Source: Holosporales bacterium (GTDB taxonomy: Bacteria; Pseudomonadota; Alphaproteobacteria; RUG11792). Taken from it: DNA of 64,000 nucleotides. The stretch lies in assembly GCA_031266135.1 (NCBI GenBank), contig JAISBP010000023.1, forward strand, positions 31,514-95,513. Direction: 5' to 3'. Positions 21,065-28,782 of this stretch are shown here, in pieces; positions within the stretch are counted from its first letter, which is position 1, and each line of letters opens with the position of its first letter. The notes under the pieces are model-generated. The model searched no databases. It worked only from the letters and a program-made list of their open reading frames with translations, and had not been told where the DNA came from. Made by a program: the position numbers and the translations under genes.

Positions 21065-21844
21065 TTAATCCAGCTCTGTGGGGATCACAGCCTCCGGTAT
21101 GGGATTCAGCCAATTGGGCCAGACGTGGTCTGAGAAATAATGTATTTCTGGTAAGTCTTCAAATAAACTATCTCCGAGTGCTGTCTGCTTTATGTGATAT
21201 CCGATAAACCTCTCATCATTTCCCCAATTCAGGCATGGGGCATAGAAAGCACTTATGCACATGTCTGCCAGCGCAATCCTTCCTAACTGACCATTCATCA
21301 CGGCCGCATGAAAGAACATATCCAGACAGAACTGCAGATGTTGAATATCAGTTGCTCTGACCTCGTTTGGATCTCTTCCTACGATACTCACAGCTTTTGC
21401 TGTATATCTTGTGGATACCAGCCCCGGAGCCAAAAGAATCAGTATCTCTGTAAACCTCTGTTGATTTAGAGGGGTCATAGAGTGAAGGTTTGGTTCACAG
21501 TAATTCACAAATTTCCAGTAGAATGAAGACAGAAAGATCCTCATAGCTTCCATTGCTATTAGGTCCCCTGCTACTGCCCTGAAGAGTCTCTCTTTTATAG
21601 TAAATAAATTGAAACTGTTGAACTTATTGTACCCGTACGTGCAACAATATTTCCAGTGATCACTCTCTCTCTGATGCTGCTCTTCCTCTGTTTCGCCCTT
21701 CCGGTCTTCCAGGAATATGATGCGATTTTCTGCTCCTTCCTCTTCCTCTAAATAATAATATACATCGTAATCAGAACCAGACTCACTTCCCTCCACACTA
21801 AAACTTATGCAAGCAGAAGCCATCACAAGACATAACCATTTCAT
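21065..21844 (-). CDS. Orphan secreted protein, family A, copy A2
   Basis: A 259-residue protein with a signal peptide (MKWLCLVMASACISFSVEGS) followed by an acidic stretch (YYLEEEEGAEN). It is homologous to A1 over its whole length, e.g. SMTPLNQQRFTEILILLAPGLVSTRYTAKAVSIVGRD and the shared ending LNPIPEAVIPTELD. GGGGAGGATAGTTA precedes the ATG. It is located directly downstream of the M91-like copy B2. Four or more conserved cysteines are spread through the mature part, consistent with an exported protein, but no function is recognised. Confidence 0.85.
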   Translation of the reverse strand: MKWLCLVMASACISFSVEGSESGSDYDVYYYLEEEEGAENRIIFLEDRKGETEEEQHQRESDHWKYCCTYGYNKFNSFNLFTIKERLFRAVAGDLIAMEAMRIFLSSFYWKFVNYCEPNLHSMTPLNQQRFTEILILLAPGLVSTRYTAKAVSIVGRDPNEVRATDIQHLQFCLDMFFHAAVMNGQLGRIALADMCISAFYAPCLNWGNDERFIGYHIKQTALGDSLFEDLPEIHYFSDHVWPNWLNPIPEAVIPTELD

Positions 21845-21874
21845 TAACTATCCTCCCCAGGATTGCTTATACTT

Positions 21875-22696
21875 TTATAATATCATGTATTTACTTGGCC
21901 AGGCAAGATAGAAGTTCAATCCTCTGTGGAATTGAGATAGTTTTTTCTTTGAGTATTCATCTCATTCCTTATATCCAATATGTCCGACCCTCGGGGTATA
22001 GCGAGGAATTTTAATCGGATAATGGTGTACTTTTATCGATCCTTTTTCTCCAATACATGGCTTAAATATTGCCGTAGATCTTATTCTGTCTTTAGCTATA
22101 CAGTAATTGTAGAAATCAAAGCAGTTATCACATATGGGATCATATATACCTGGATCTATGTACCCTGATATTGTCCTAAGCTCTTCATTACTCGTCCATG
22201 GATTACCCTTTGGTAATGAATTCTCATCTGCATCTGCACCACATCCGATTGGGTCTTCCGCATAGTGCAGGCAGTGCACAAACTCATGGAATATGGACCC
22301 AGATAGAGATTTCAGTTTAAGTGTAATATTTCCTTTTTCATCTATACAATAGTATTGTCTTTCAGGAATACCTACACCAGAAATATCGTACACGTTGAGA
22401 TTGATATTAATTCCATGCCAAAAGCATGAACTCCCGGTTTGATCTACTGGTTGTTTCCCAGCCTCCTCAGGCCCTATATTTATAATCTTCAATCTCTTAC
22501 CGGGTGATAACTTCATCATAAGCAACGTAAACATACTATTACCCACTATATTATTACAGATATCATCTAATGCTTTAGAGAATAGTGATTTATCATAGTC
22601 TATAAATTCATCTATCTTACTTCTAATATCTGGTATATTACTCATTATAGGATGTGTTTTATTTGTATCCTCTAAGAATACAGCTCTATTGAACAT
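21875..22696 (-). pseudogene. M91-like HExxH protein, copy B2, ended early by an in-frame TGA
   Basis: An open frame of 244 residues runs from the ATG at 22696 to a TGA at 21962-21964. It contains HEFVHCLHY (HExxH), EELRTISGYIDPGIYDPICDNCFDFY and RVGHIGYKE. Beyond the TGA, in the same frame, 28 more codons to a TAA at 21875 encode a tail (LSQFHRGL, AWPSKY) that matches the intact C-terminus of the 40-kb copy (LQQFYKNL, AWPRKY). So the last 28 residues have been cut off by a nonsense change. The HExxH core is intact, so the shortened product may still act. TGA is a normal stop elsewhere in the window. GGAGGAG precedes the start. Confidence 0.8.
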
Positions 22697-22811
22697 AGCA
22701 GCTCCTCCTTGAATTATGATTTGGATATGATGATTAGGAAGCAGCCGGAATGGCTACTTTACATATGGTATGAGGATCCAGTTATAGGATGCAAGTCATT
22801 TTTAAGCCCAT
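22697..22811 (-). promoter_or_regulatory. Duplicated leader upstream of copy B2
   Basis: Nearly identical to the leader of B1 (20920-21037) with only a few differences, including loss of one A in the TTTTTAAAG run at its outer end. Homology ends at about 22811, which marks the left junction of the duplicated unit. Confidence 0.6.
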
Positions 22812-22821
22812 AATATTTTCC

Positions 22822-22955
22822 GAGAGTTTTCAGTTAAAGATAGATTTTGCGATTCGTGGCATTTTGACGTAGTTCGATGTTCGGTAAAATCACTGCTTTG
22901 CTAGATCTGTACAAATACTGATTAAGTGCAAATCTATCTATTTTTGAAAACTCTC
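22822..22955. repeat. 134-bp element with 26-bp imperfect terminal inverted repeats
   Basis: The left arm starts GAGAGTTTTCAGTTAAAGAT and the right arm ends CTATTTTTGAAAACTCTC; the arms are reverse complements with a few mismatches. The 82-bp interior has no reading frame. Shape fits a miniature inverted-repeat element or a long terminator hairpin between C1 and B2. No second copy was found in the window. Confidence 0.5.
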
Positions 22956-23020
22956 ACTATTTTCATGAAGTTCACCAGAACTAAAAAACGTCATTACCAT
23001 CTCAGCGTATCAAGCGAAGG

Positions 23021-23614
23021 TTAATTTTCAGTCAATATGTACGATACCATATTAATTAAAGACTTATCTTCATCGCTCGATGGCCAATCAGGATCTTCCT
23101 GATACATTTTATATATGCACATGACTTTATTAAATACAAAGTACCCCTCAGAATTTTCAACACATCTTGATCTTGCATCATTTTCAACGCCAATTTCTAC
23201 CTTAGCAGGGATGGGTATACACCATTCGCACTCTGAGCTATCACTAGCTTCAGAACCTTTGGCTATGGCTAATACGTACGACAATAAATCAATGTCAAAT
23301 TTATCTGAAGCACTGGGGGTAGAAGCTGGATTTCTTTCATAGAATTTACATGTTTTCATAGCTTTGTTAAATGCTATGTATCCTTCACGATTTTCGTCGC
23401 GCCTTGATTTTGCATCATTTTCAAATCCATTGGCTAGCTTTTCTACTTCGGCAGGGGTAGAGATATACCGCCACTCCCACTTAGGGATATCATTGAAAAT
23501 GCATTCATCATCTTCAACAAGTGCACCTGGATATTCAACTTCATCAGAAGCTATCAAAGTTCCTATCCCACTTACCACAATCCCAAGCAAAGCTGAGATG
23601 GTAACTATTTTCAT
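23021..23614 (-). CDS. Small secreted protein, family C, copy C1 (two internal modules)
   Basis: A 197-residue protein with a signal peptide (MKIVTISALLGIVVSGIGTLIAS) and two related modules of about 50 residues: one with SRRDENREGYIAFNKAMK and SDKFDIDLLSYVLA, the other with SRCVENSEGYFVFNKVM and EDKSLINMVSYILTEN. The ATG follows GAGAAGCTTT. It is a tandem duplicate of the gene at 23669-24259 with a unit length of about 648 bp. No known domain is recognised. The C-terminal module also ends the HExxH protein at 24314. Confidence 0.8.
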   Translation of the reverse strand: MKIVTISALLGIVVSGIGTLIASDEVEYPGALVEDDECIFNDIPKWEWRYISTPAEVEKLANGFENDAKSRRDENREGYIAFNKAMKTCKFYERNPASTPSASDKFDIDLLSYVLAIAKGSEASDSSECEWCIPIPAKVEIGVENDARSRCVENSEGYFVFNKVMCIYKMYQEDPDWPSSDEDKSLINMVSYILTEN

Positions 23615-23668
23615 AAAGCTTCTCGGTACTAAAAAACGTGATTACCCTCTCAGCGTACTCACCTGAAC

Positions 23669-24259
23669 TTAATTTTCAGTTAATATGTACGATACCATAT
23701 TAATTAAAGACTTATCTTCATCGCTCGATGGCCAATCAGGATCTTCCTGATGCATTTTATATATTATCATGACTCTATTAAATAATGAGTACCCATCATA
23801 ATTTTCAACACATCTTGATCTTCCATCATTTTCAACGCCAATTTCTACCTTAGCAGGGATGGGTATACACCATTCGCACTCTGAGCTATCACTATCTTCA
23901 GAATCTTTGGCTATGGCTAATACGTACGACAATAAATCAATGTCAAGTTTATCTGAATTACTGGGGGTGGAAGCAGGATTTCTTTCATAGAATTTATACG
24001 TTTTCATAGCTTTGTTAAATGCCTCGTATCCTTCACGATTTTCGTCGCGCCTTGATTTTGCAGCATTTTCAAATCCATTGGCTAGCTTTTCTACTTTGGC
24101 AGGGGTAGAGATATACCGCCACTCCCAGTCAAAGCTATCACTACTGGATCCATTATCTTCAACAAGTGCATCTGGATATTCAACTTCATCAGAAGCTATC
24201 AAAGTTCCTATCCCGCTTACCACAATCCCAATCAAAACCGAGATGGTAACTATTTTCAT
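23669..24259 (-). CDS. Small secreted protein, family C, copy C2
   Basis: A 196-residue protein starting MKIVTISVLIGIVVSGIGTLIAS. I chose the ATG at 24259 by homology with C1 over a GTG three codons upstream. It is about 85-90% similar to C1 and carries the same two modules (SRRDENREGYEAFNKAMK and SRCVENYDGYSLFNRVM), ending SYILTEN. The mature N-terminus is acidic. Both flanks (CTAAAAAACGTCAT, CATCTCAGCGTA) are repeated too, showing duplication of a whole 0.65-kb unit. Confidence 0.8.
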   Translation of the reverse strand: MKIVTISVLIGIVVSGIGTLIASDEVEYPDALVEDNGSSSDSFDWEWRYISTPAKVEKLANGFENAAKSRRDENREGYEAFNKAMKTYKFYERNPASTPSNSDKLDIDLLSYVLAIAKDSEDSDSSECEWCIPIPAKVEIGVENDGRSRCVENYDGYSLFNRVMIIYKMHQEDPDWPSSDEDKSLINMVSYILTEN

Positions 24260-24313
24260 AAAGCTCACCAGAACTAAAAAACGTCATCACCATCTCAGCG
24301 TACTCACCTGAAC

Positions 24314-25279
24314 TTAATTTTCGGTTAATATGTACGACGACACATCAATCAAAAGTTTATCTATTCCAGATAAGAAATCAGGATTTTTGCCATAACGCCT
24401 GTGTATTCTCATAATTTCGCTAAATGTTCCACATTCGTTTATGGATAGTGCACGGTCTTTTGTAGTAAAACTACAAATATCCATTATTTTATCGTAATAT
24501 TCATAATCTACGTGAAAGACCCTTTGCTCTACCTTCTTCCCAGCCTTCAAGCTCTGCCACATGTCGAACATGTTGCAACATATTGGGTCATGAACAAGGG
24601 GGCCCACATCACGGTGATAACCCGTAATGTTATACAACTCCTCATCACAACTCCACAAACGTTTAGTATTAGCGCCAGAATATACGAACTCTAGAGTTCT
24701 GCTGCATTCAATATCCATCAGGTTCAATCGACCAGATATATGATGAAATGCGTGACAGAGCTCATGGAATAGAAATGCAGTTAACGTTCCAGAAATCTGC
24801 GTAAAACTCATGTTCTCTCCTACCCCACATAACATACGCTTACTAATACCGCCGGTGTCGTATAGATCAAAGTTTATATGTACGGTACGAGTACTTGGCA
24901 CATATTTATCTTTATCAACAGATCTAACGATTCTAATAGCTGGTAAATGCTTTGCCTTGGCATGTGCCGCCAGCATCTTCAGCATAGTGTTACCGACCAC
25001 GTTTCCACAGATTTTATCTAGATATTTGTCGAATATTGGTTCATGTTTTACGAATGCATCTATTTCCTCTCTTACCTTCGTTATAGATTTATATTGAGTT
25101 AATACAGCTGAATCTTTTAGATGCAAACTCTCTGCTTGCTCCAAAAACAGTTTGGTATTAAACTCGCCGCTGTATGCCTTAAAGACATACGTTAGTATAA
25201 CAAAGAAGAGAAGTGCTATTATTTCGGATATAACTTCTCTCTTTGTTTTGTTGCCACATCGTCTTCGGTATTTATTCAT
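24314..25279 (-). CDS. M91-like HExxH protein with membrane anchor and family C tail, copy B4
   Basis: A 321-residue protein. A basic N-terminus is followed by a hydrophobic segment (about residues 16-35, ISEIIALLFFVILTYVF), a membrane anchor or uncleaved signal. The centre matches the other B proteins: DKICGNVVGNTMLKMLA, HELCHAFHHISG (HExxH), then CDEELYNITGYHRD and HDPICCNMFDMW. The last 50 or so residues (NECGTFSEIMRIHRRYGKNPDF ... LLIDVSSYILTEN) match the C-terminal module of C1 and C2. It looks like a fusion of a metallopeptidase-like domain with the C module. AAAAGGAG precedes the ATG. Peptidase activity is inference from the motif. Confidence 0.8.
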   Translation of the reverse strand: MNKYRRRCGNKTKREVISEIIALLFFVILTYVFKAYSGEFNTKLFLEQAESLHLKDSAVLTQYKSITKVREEIDAFVKHEPIFDKYLDKICGNVVGNTMLKMLAAHAKAKHLPAIRIVRSVDKDKYVPSTRTVHINFDLYDTGGISKRMLCGVGENMSFTQISGTLTAFLFHELCHAFHHISGRLNLMDIECSRTLEFVYSGANTKRLWSCDEELYNITGYHRDVGPLVHDPICCNMFDMWQSLKAGKKVEQRVFHVDYEYYDKIMDICSFTTKDRALSINECGTFSEIMRIHRRYGKNPDFLSGIDKLLIDVSSYILTEN

Positions 25280-25543
25280 TTTTTTACTCCTTTTAAAGGG
25301 TTGCCATTCACTAACCTCCCCATAACTTCAGGTTAGAGTGATTAACTTTAAGAAGTCAAAAAATAAAAATGCCCATAAGATTTAGTGATTATTTTTTGTA
25401 AATTATCCGTTTATTATAAATATGTGGTTATCCACAGTTTACGCATAATATGAGAAAATTTTATCGATTTTCTAATTTACATTTTCAGGGGGATTTTGGT
25501 AGAGGGAAGCACTTCGTCGGATCACGAAGGAAGCCCAGTCGTT
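25280..25543. other. AT-rich intergenic region with one perfect DnaA-box-like site
   Basis: 264 bp without a supported gene. At 25423-25436 lies TGTGGTTATCCACA, which contains TTATCCACA (consensus DnaA box) and is itself a near palindrome. TTATCCGTTTATTATAAA nearby is a looser match in an AT-rich stretch. Too little to call an origin. Confidence 0.35.
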
Positions 25544-26173
25544 TCAAATAATGGCCATCAGTTTTTCTTTGTCATTACTCAGCAGAGTATCGATATTCGC
25601 CAGGACTTTTTCGATGTCCCAGTTCCACCATTGAACCTGTAGTAGGATTTCGATTATATCATCCGGTAATCTCTTGCGGATTAGTTTGGCGGGGTTACCT
25701 CCCCATATCTCATAGGGCCCAATACTCTTCGTGATCAACGAATTCGTTCCAATGATTGCTCCGTTTGATATACGGACTCCCGGCATGACGGTGACGTTAT
25801 ACCCAATCCAAACGTCGTTCTCAACCACGATATCGCCCTTCATCGGAAAAAACTCACCGAGCTTGTAGCGTTCGGCAATATCCCGTGAAAAAATCGAGAA
25901 TGGAAACGTGGTCCAAACGGACATGTTATGAAGCATGCCGTTCATCAGGAATTTCACTCCACTGGCGATCTGGCAGAAACGCCCAATGATCAGCCTGTCT
26001 CCAAGGAAATCGTAGTGATACATGACGTTCTTCTCGAAGTTGTGTACATCCTCCTCATCATCGTAATACGTATAATCACCAACGATGATGTTGGGGCGCG
26101 TAATGATGTTCTTGAGGAAGCACACACGCTCCATCCCGATCATCGGATACTTTTCATCGGCCGAGGGAAACAT
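25544..26173 (-). CDS. Xenobiotic acetyltransferase, Vat/CatB type
   Basis: A 209-residue left-handed beta-helix (hexapeptide) acetyltransferase. It has the pattern of streptogramin/chloramphenicol acetyltransferases: MNGMLHNMSVWTTFPFSIF with the likely catalytic histidine, a KGDIVVENDVWIGYNVTVMPGVRISNGAIIGTNS helix turn block, and the C-terminal GGNPAKLIRKR ... LLQVQWWNWDIEKV. Such enzymes use acetyl-CoA to O-acetylate a hydroxyl group on a drug or sugar. The substrate cannot be told from sequence. It starts 6 bp after the DUF2608-like gene, so it belongs to the same operon as the toxin-antitoxin pair. Confidence 0.88.
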   Translation of the reverse strand: MFPSADEKYPMIGMERVCFLKNIITRPNIIVGDYTYYDDEEDVHNFEKNVMYHYDFLGDRLIIGRFCQIASGVKFLMNGMLHNMSVWTTFPFSIFSRDIAERYKLGEFFPMKGDIVVENDVWIGYNVTVMPGVRISNGAIIGTNSLITKSIGPYEIWGGNPAKLIRKRLPDDIIEILLQVQWWNWDIEKVLANIDTLLSNDKEKLMAII

Positions 26174-26179
26174 ATATAT

Positions 26180-27016
26180 TCACCTTACCACTGCTTTCGC
26201 GGCTTCCTCATCCGAAAGCCATATGCCCTTGTCCTTCAATGTTCTGAACTGAAACTCCGCCGTTTTTTCTGAAAATGGGAAATTGGGAACAATCTTCTCG
26301 GCTTCCAAATACTCAATACCTACAAACTGAATACCATCAGATTTGCAGTATTCCGCGACGTCATGAATATTCCCTATTCCGTCGTCTATGAATATGATTT
26401 TCTTAGGCCTCATTCCGGAGTGTGCGATGAATTTATTTAGACATACATCCTTTGATAAATCACCGCAAAATATAACACCTTTGTAAAAAGCTGAGCTGGT
26501 CGAGAATTTTTTCTGAGGTGTATTTGGCCATGACTTTTCAAAATGGTATCCGAATGAATTTAGATTATCAGTTCTCCAAACTTTCGGATCTTTTATATGG
26601 CCGAATGGAGAGGCAGAAAATCCCGTCAACACAACGACGCGAATATTTTTATCCTGGAGATTCTTTACAAGGATTGGCATTTTATTATTTACGAGTTGCC
26701 CTTGGCCGGAAGATACCATGATGGATAATACTTCCGTTACGTCCGATTTCCCCATATATTTTTCAAAAAGTTTCCTGGACATCTCGCGATTCTTCTTTTT
26801 CATTATTTGTATGGTATTGGCCACCAAAACGCCGTCGCAATCAAATACAACGAGAGTATTCTCATCAATTTGTGCGAGTTCTGTTTCAATGTCCTCCACC
26901 TTATCGGTAGTAATAATCTTCGCTACCAGATGATCCTGATGCATTTTTTGAACCTTTTCTGTACAGCCACATAATAAAAACGGTACCATAAGTAATCCAA
27001 TAAACTTCGATCTCAT
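26180..27016 (-). CDS. DUF2608-like HAD-fold lipoprotein
   Basis: I chose the ATG at 27016: it follows GAAGAGGAAAT and starts a lipoprotein signal (MRSKFIGLLMVPFLLCGC, lipid-modified Cys 18). A longer form from 27097 would bury the signal. The 278-residue product has HAD phosphatase-like motifs: VVFDCDGVLV (motif I DxD), VVVLTGFS (motif II) and KKIIFIDDGIGNIHDV (motif IV). This matches DUF2608, a family seen in intracellular bacteria. It overlaps hepT by 4 bp and precedes the acetyltransferase gene by 6 bp. Substrate unknown; it would act at the cell envelope. Confidence 0.75.
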   Translation of the reverse strand: MRSKFIGLLMVPFLLCGCTEKVQKMHQDHLVAKIITTDKVEDIETELAQIDENTLVVFDCDGVLVANTIQIMKKKNREMSRKLFEKYMGKSDVTEVLSIMVSSGQGQLVNNKMPILVKNLQDKNIRVVVLTGFSASPFGHIKDPKVWRTDNLNSFGYHFEKSWPNTPQKKFSTSSAFYKGVIFCGDLSKDVCLNKFIAHSGMRPKKIIFIDDGIGNIHDVAEYCKSDGIQFVGIEYLEAEKIVPNFPFSEKTAEFQFRTLKDKGIWLSDEEAAKAVVR

Positions 27017-27366
27017 ATTTCCTCTTCTAAAATCGCTCTCTTTATGATCAAAAACTCTCGATACAAACTTGGTAAATCTTGAGTAATTACGTTCCAAACA
27101 ACTGTCATGTCAACGCCTTCGAGATAATCATGTACCAGGATATTCCTGAATCCTGCAATGTCTCTCCACGGAATATTATCATATTTATCTTTTATTTCTT
27201 GAGATAGTTTTTGAGTCGATTCGGATAGAATTTGTAGATTTCTCAAAACAGCGTCGCATAACATTCTGTTTTCAAGAAAATCATCTAAAGAAACTCCGGA
27301 AACGTAGGACTCTATTACCTCTGCCACCTCCATGATATGGGCTATATACAGTGCATCACCTTTCAT
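27013..27366 (-). CDS. hepT: HepT-like HEPN ribonuclease toxin
   Basis: A 117-residue all-helical protein of the DUF86/HepT family. The catalytic R-x4-H-x-Y motif is visible as RNILVHDY (Arg74, His79, Tyr81). HepT toxins cleave RNA and are neutralised by MntA, which AMPylates the tyrosine. It overlaps the mntA stop by 4 bp (ATGA) and the lipoprotein start by 4 bp, so it is tightly coupled in one operon. Normal length. Confidence 0.9.
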   Translation of the reverse strand: MKGDALYIAHIMEVAEVIESYVSGVSLDDFLENRMLCDAVLRNLQILSESTQKLSQEIKDKYDNIPWRDIAGFRNILVHDYLEGVDMTVVWNVITQDLPSLYREFLIIKRAILEEEI

Positions 27367-27653
27367 AGAAACTGAGCTTCCTTCATGATTTGATCGGCGA
27401 TGGTGTGATGTAGGCGTCCCTCAAAAACGATGTCTACTTTTTTATTCAGGAGCTCTTCGACTTTCCATTTGAAGCGGCCGATGTCCATTAAACTTGTGGT
27501 TTTTTTTGCAGAAATAAGGAAATCAATGTCGCTGTTATCTGTGGCATCCCCACGGACAGTCGACCCAAAAACTTTTACGCTAACGACTCCGCATTCATCG
27601 GCCAATTCCAAGATTCGTTCTCTGAATTTAATTCGCAGATTCGATAATTTCAT
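27363..27653 (-). CDS. mntA: MntA-like nucleotidyltransferase antitoxin
   Basis: A 96-residue minimal nucleotidyltransferase. The signature GSTVRGDATDNSDIDFLIS (residues 30-48) gives GS-x9-11-DxD with metal-binding Asp42 and Asp44. MntA antitoxins transfer AMP to the HepT Tyr to silence it. First gene of the four-gene minus-strand operon, and overlaps hepT. Confidence 0.9.
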   Translation of the reverse strand: MKLSNLRIKFRERILELADECGVVSVKVFGSTVRGDATDNSDIDFLISAKKTTSLMDIGRFKWKVEELLNKKVDIVFEGRLHHTIADQIMKEAQFL

Positions 27654-27873
27654 TTTTTAAAGACTTGCAGCTACGTGCTTCGGTCGCGATCTTATCATAA
27701 AAAATAATAGACCTAATAATATATTTCTTCCCTCTACAATCAGGGTGTGACTCATGGTAGAGTCACACCGAACTCCAGGAGAGATTATATGTACGCTGGC
27801 AAGCATTTGAGCCTAGGATTGGCGCCCCAATAAACTGATTACTGAGAGTTTGAAAAGAGATCTGCTCACTTCT
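27654..27873. other. Intergenic, nothing clear seen
   Basis: 220 bp between the mntA start and the end of the small Tyr-rich gene. No frame, tRNA or strong hairpin was seen; the mntA promoter should lie in its left part. Confidence 0.4.
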
Positions 27874-28191
27874 TTACGAACAGAACCACATGTAGTCACC
27901 GTACCAATAATTAAGTTCAGCAACAGAATTCCACCACAAGATTTCATTTATATCGGGCATATAAGGAGCACAATAGTAATAGCTCCAATATGCCGCTGGT
28001 TCAGCATAATTAATCCAACCTGCAGGATAGTAATAACTGTAGTCTATATAATCAGCATCATCATAAGGGCAATACACTGAAATATCATCTTCTTCATCAG
28101 TACTATAATCTTGTGTCGCATAACATCCAGGATTTGTTTCTAATACTGTAAGTATCCCAATAATTCCTAATATTTGACATGGTTTATTCAT
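27874..28191 (-). CDS. Small Tyr/Trp/Asp-rich exported protein
   Basis: A 105-residue protein with a weak signal-like N-terminus (MNKPCQILGIIGILTVLETNPG). The rest is dominated by Tyr, Trp and Asp: YDDADYIDYSYYYPAGW, WSYYYCAPYMP and YWYGDYMWF. No family is recognised. TAGGAGGATTACAAA precedes the ATG, a strong ribosome-binding site supporting translation. Composition suggests an aromatic, low-complexity surface or adhesive protein, but this is a guess. Confidence 0.6.
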   Translation of the reverse strand: MNKPCQILGIIGILTVLETNPGCYATQDYSTDEEDDISVYCPYDDADYIDYSYYYPAGWINYAEPAAYWSYYYCAPYMPDINEILWWNSVAELNYWYGDYMWFCS

Positions 28192-28491
28192 TTTGTAATC
28201 CTCCTATAAATTAACAATAATATTCTATAAAATAATGATTAAAAAATAATGAATTTAACTATTATTACGATAGTATTTTTCAGAATTATTTTTTATGCTT
28301 CGATCATACGGTAATCGAATGCTTAGAGAATACTATTGCCTTTATGCTTTCACTGAGTTATGAGTTTTTTACTGATAGAAAGAGTATACTTATAATCATC
28401 ATACAACGAATGCTTAAAACTCACTGTTAAGGCAAAAAATATTATGTTTCTGAAGTGAAACGAGTAAATCAGTAAATATTCTTTTTTACAG
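28192..28491. other. AT-rich intergenic region
   Basis: About 300 bp with no supported gene, hairpin or tRNA. Confidence 0.4.
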
Positions 28492-28663
28492 AAAAATATT
28501 CCCTGCAAATTAACGAATTCTTAATGTTTTTATGCTATTTTCTTATACACCATCCCAAACCCCCACCCACCCGGGGCCGTCCGGGCTCTAGATCTTGTAT
28601 CTTGTATTCATTCAAGATACACTTGAGTGTATCACATTTTGTTTAATAAAACGTTAATGAGCC
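28492..28663 (+). repeat. Structured intergenic repeat, copy 1 (inverted relative to copy 2)
   Basis: Reverse complement of 44274-44453 with roughly 90% identity. From the left it has TTAACGAATTCTTAATG, a GC-rich block with arms CCCGG/CCGGG, the hairpin arms GTATCTTG/CAAGATAC, and a second hairpin GATACACT/AGTGTATC that shares its left arm with the first, so the two are mutually exclusive. No open frame fits. Confidence 0.75.
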
Positions 28664-28782
28664 ATAATTTTTATGAAGAAATAAATCCAACAATATCAAT
28701 AGTGTAATGGCTGCACTTACGAAATCAAATGAGTACATATATTCATTACTGGTAAAAAATTCACTGATCATATAACATAGGG

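Noticed and set aside
22012..24311. Plus-strand frames with hydrophobic starts opposite the B and C genes
   Set aside because: Mirror frames of well-supported minus-strand genes; repeated only because the genes beneath are duplicated.
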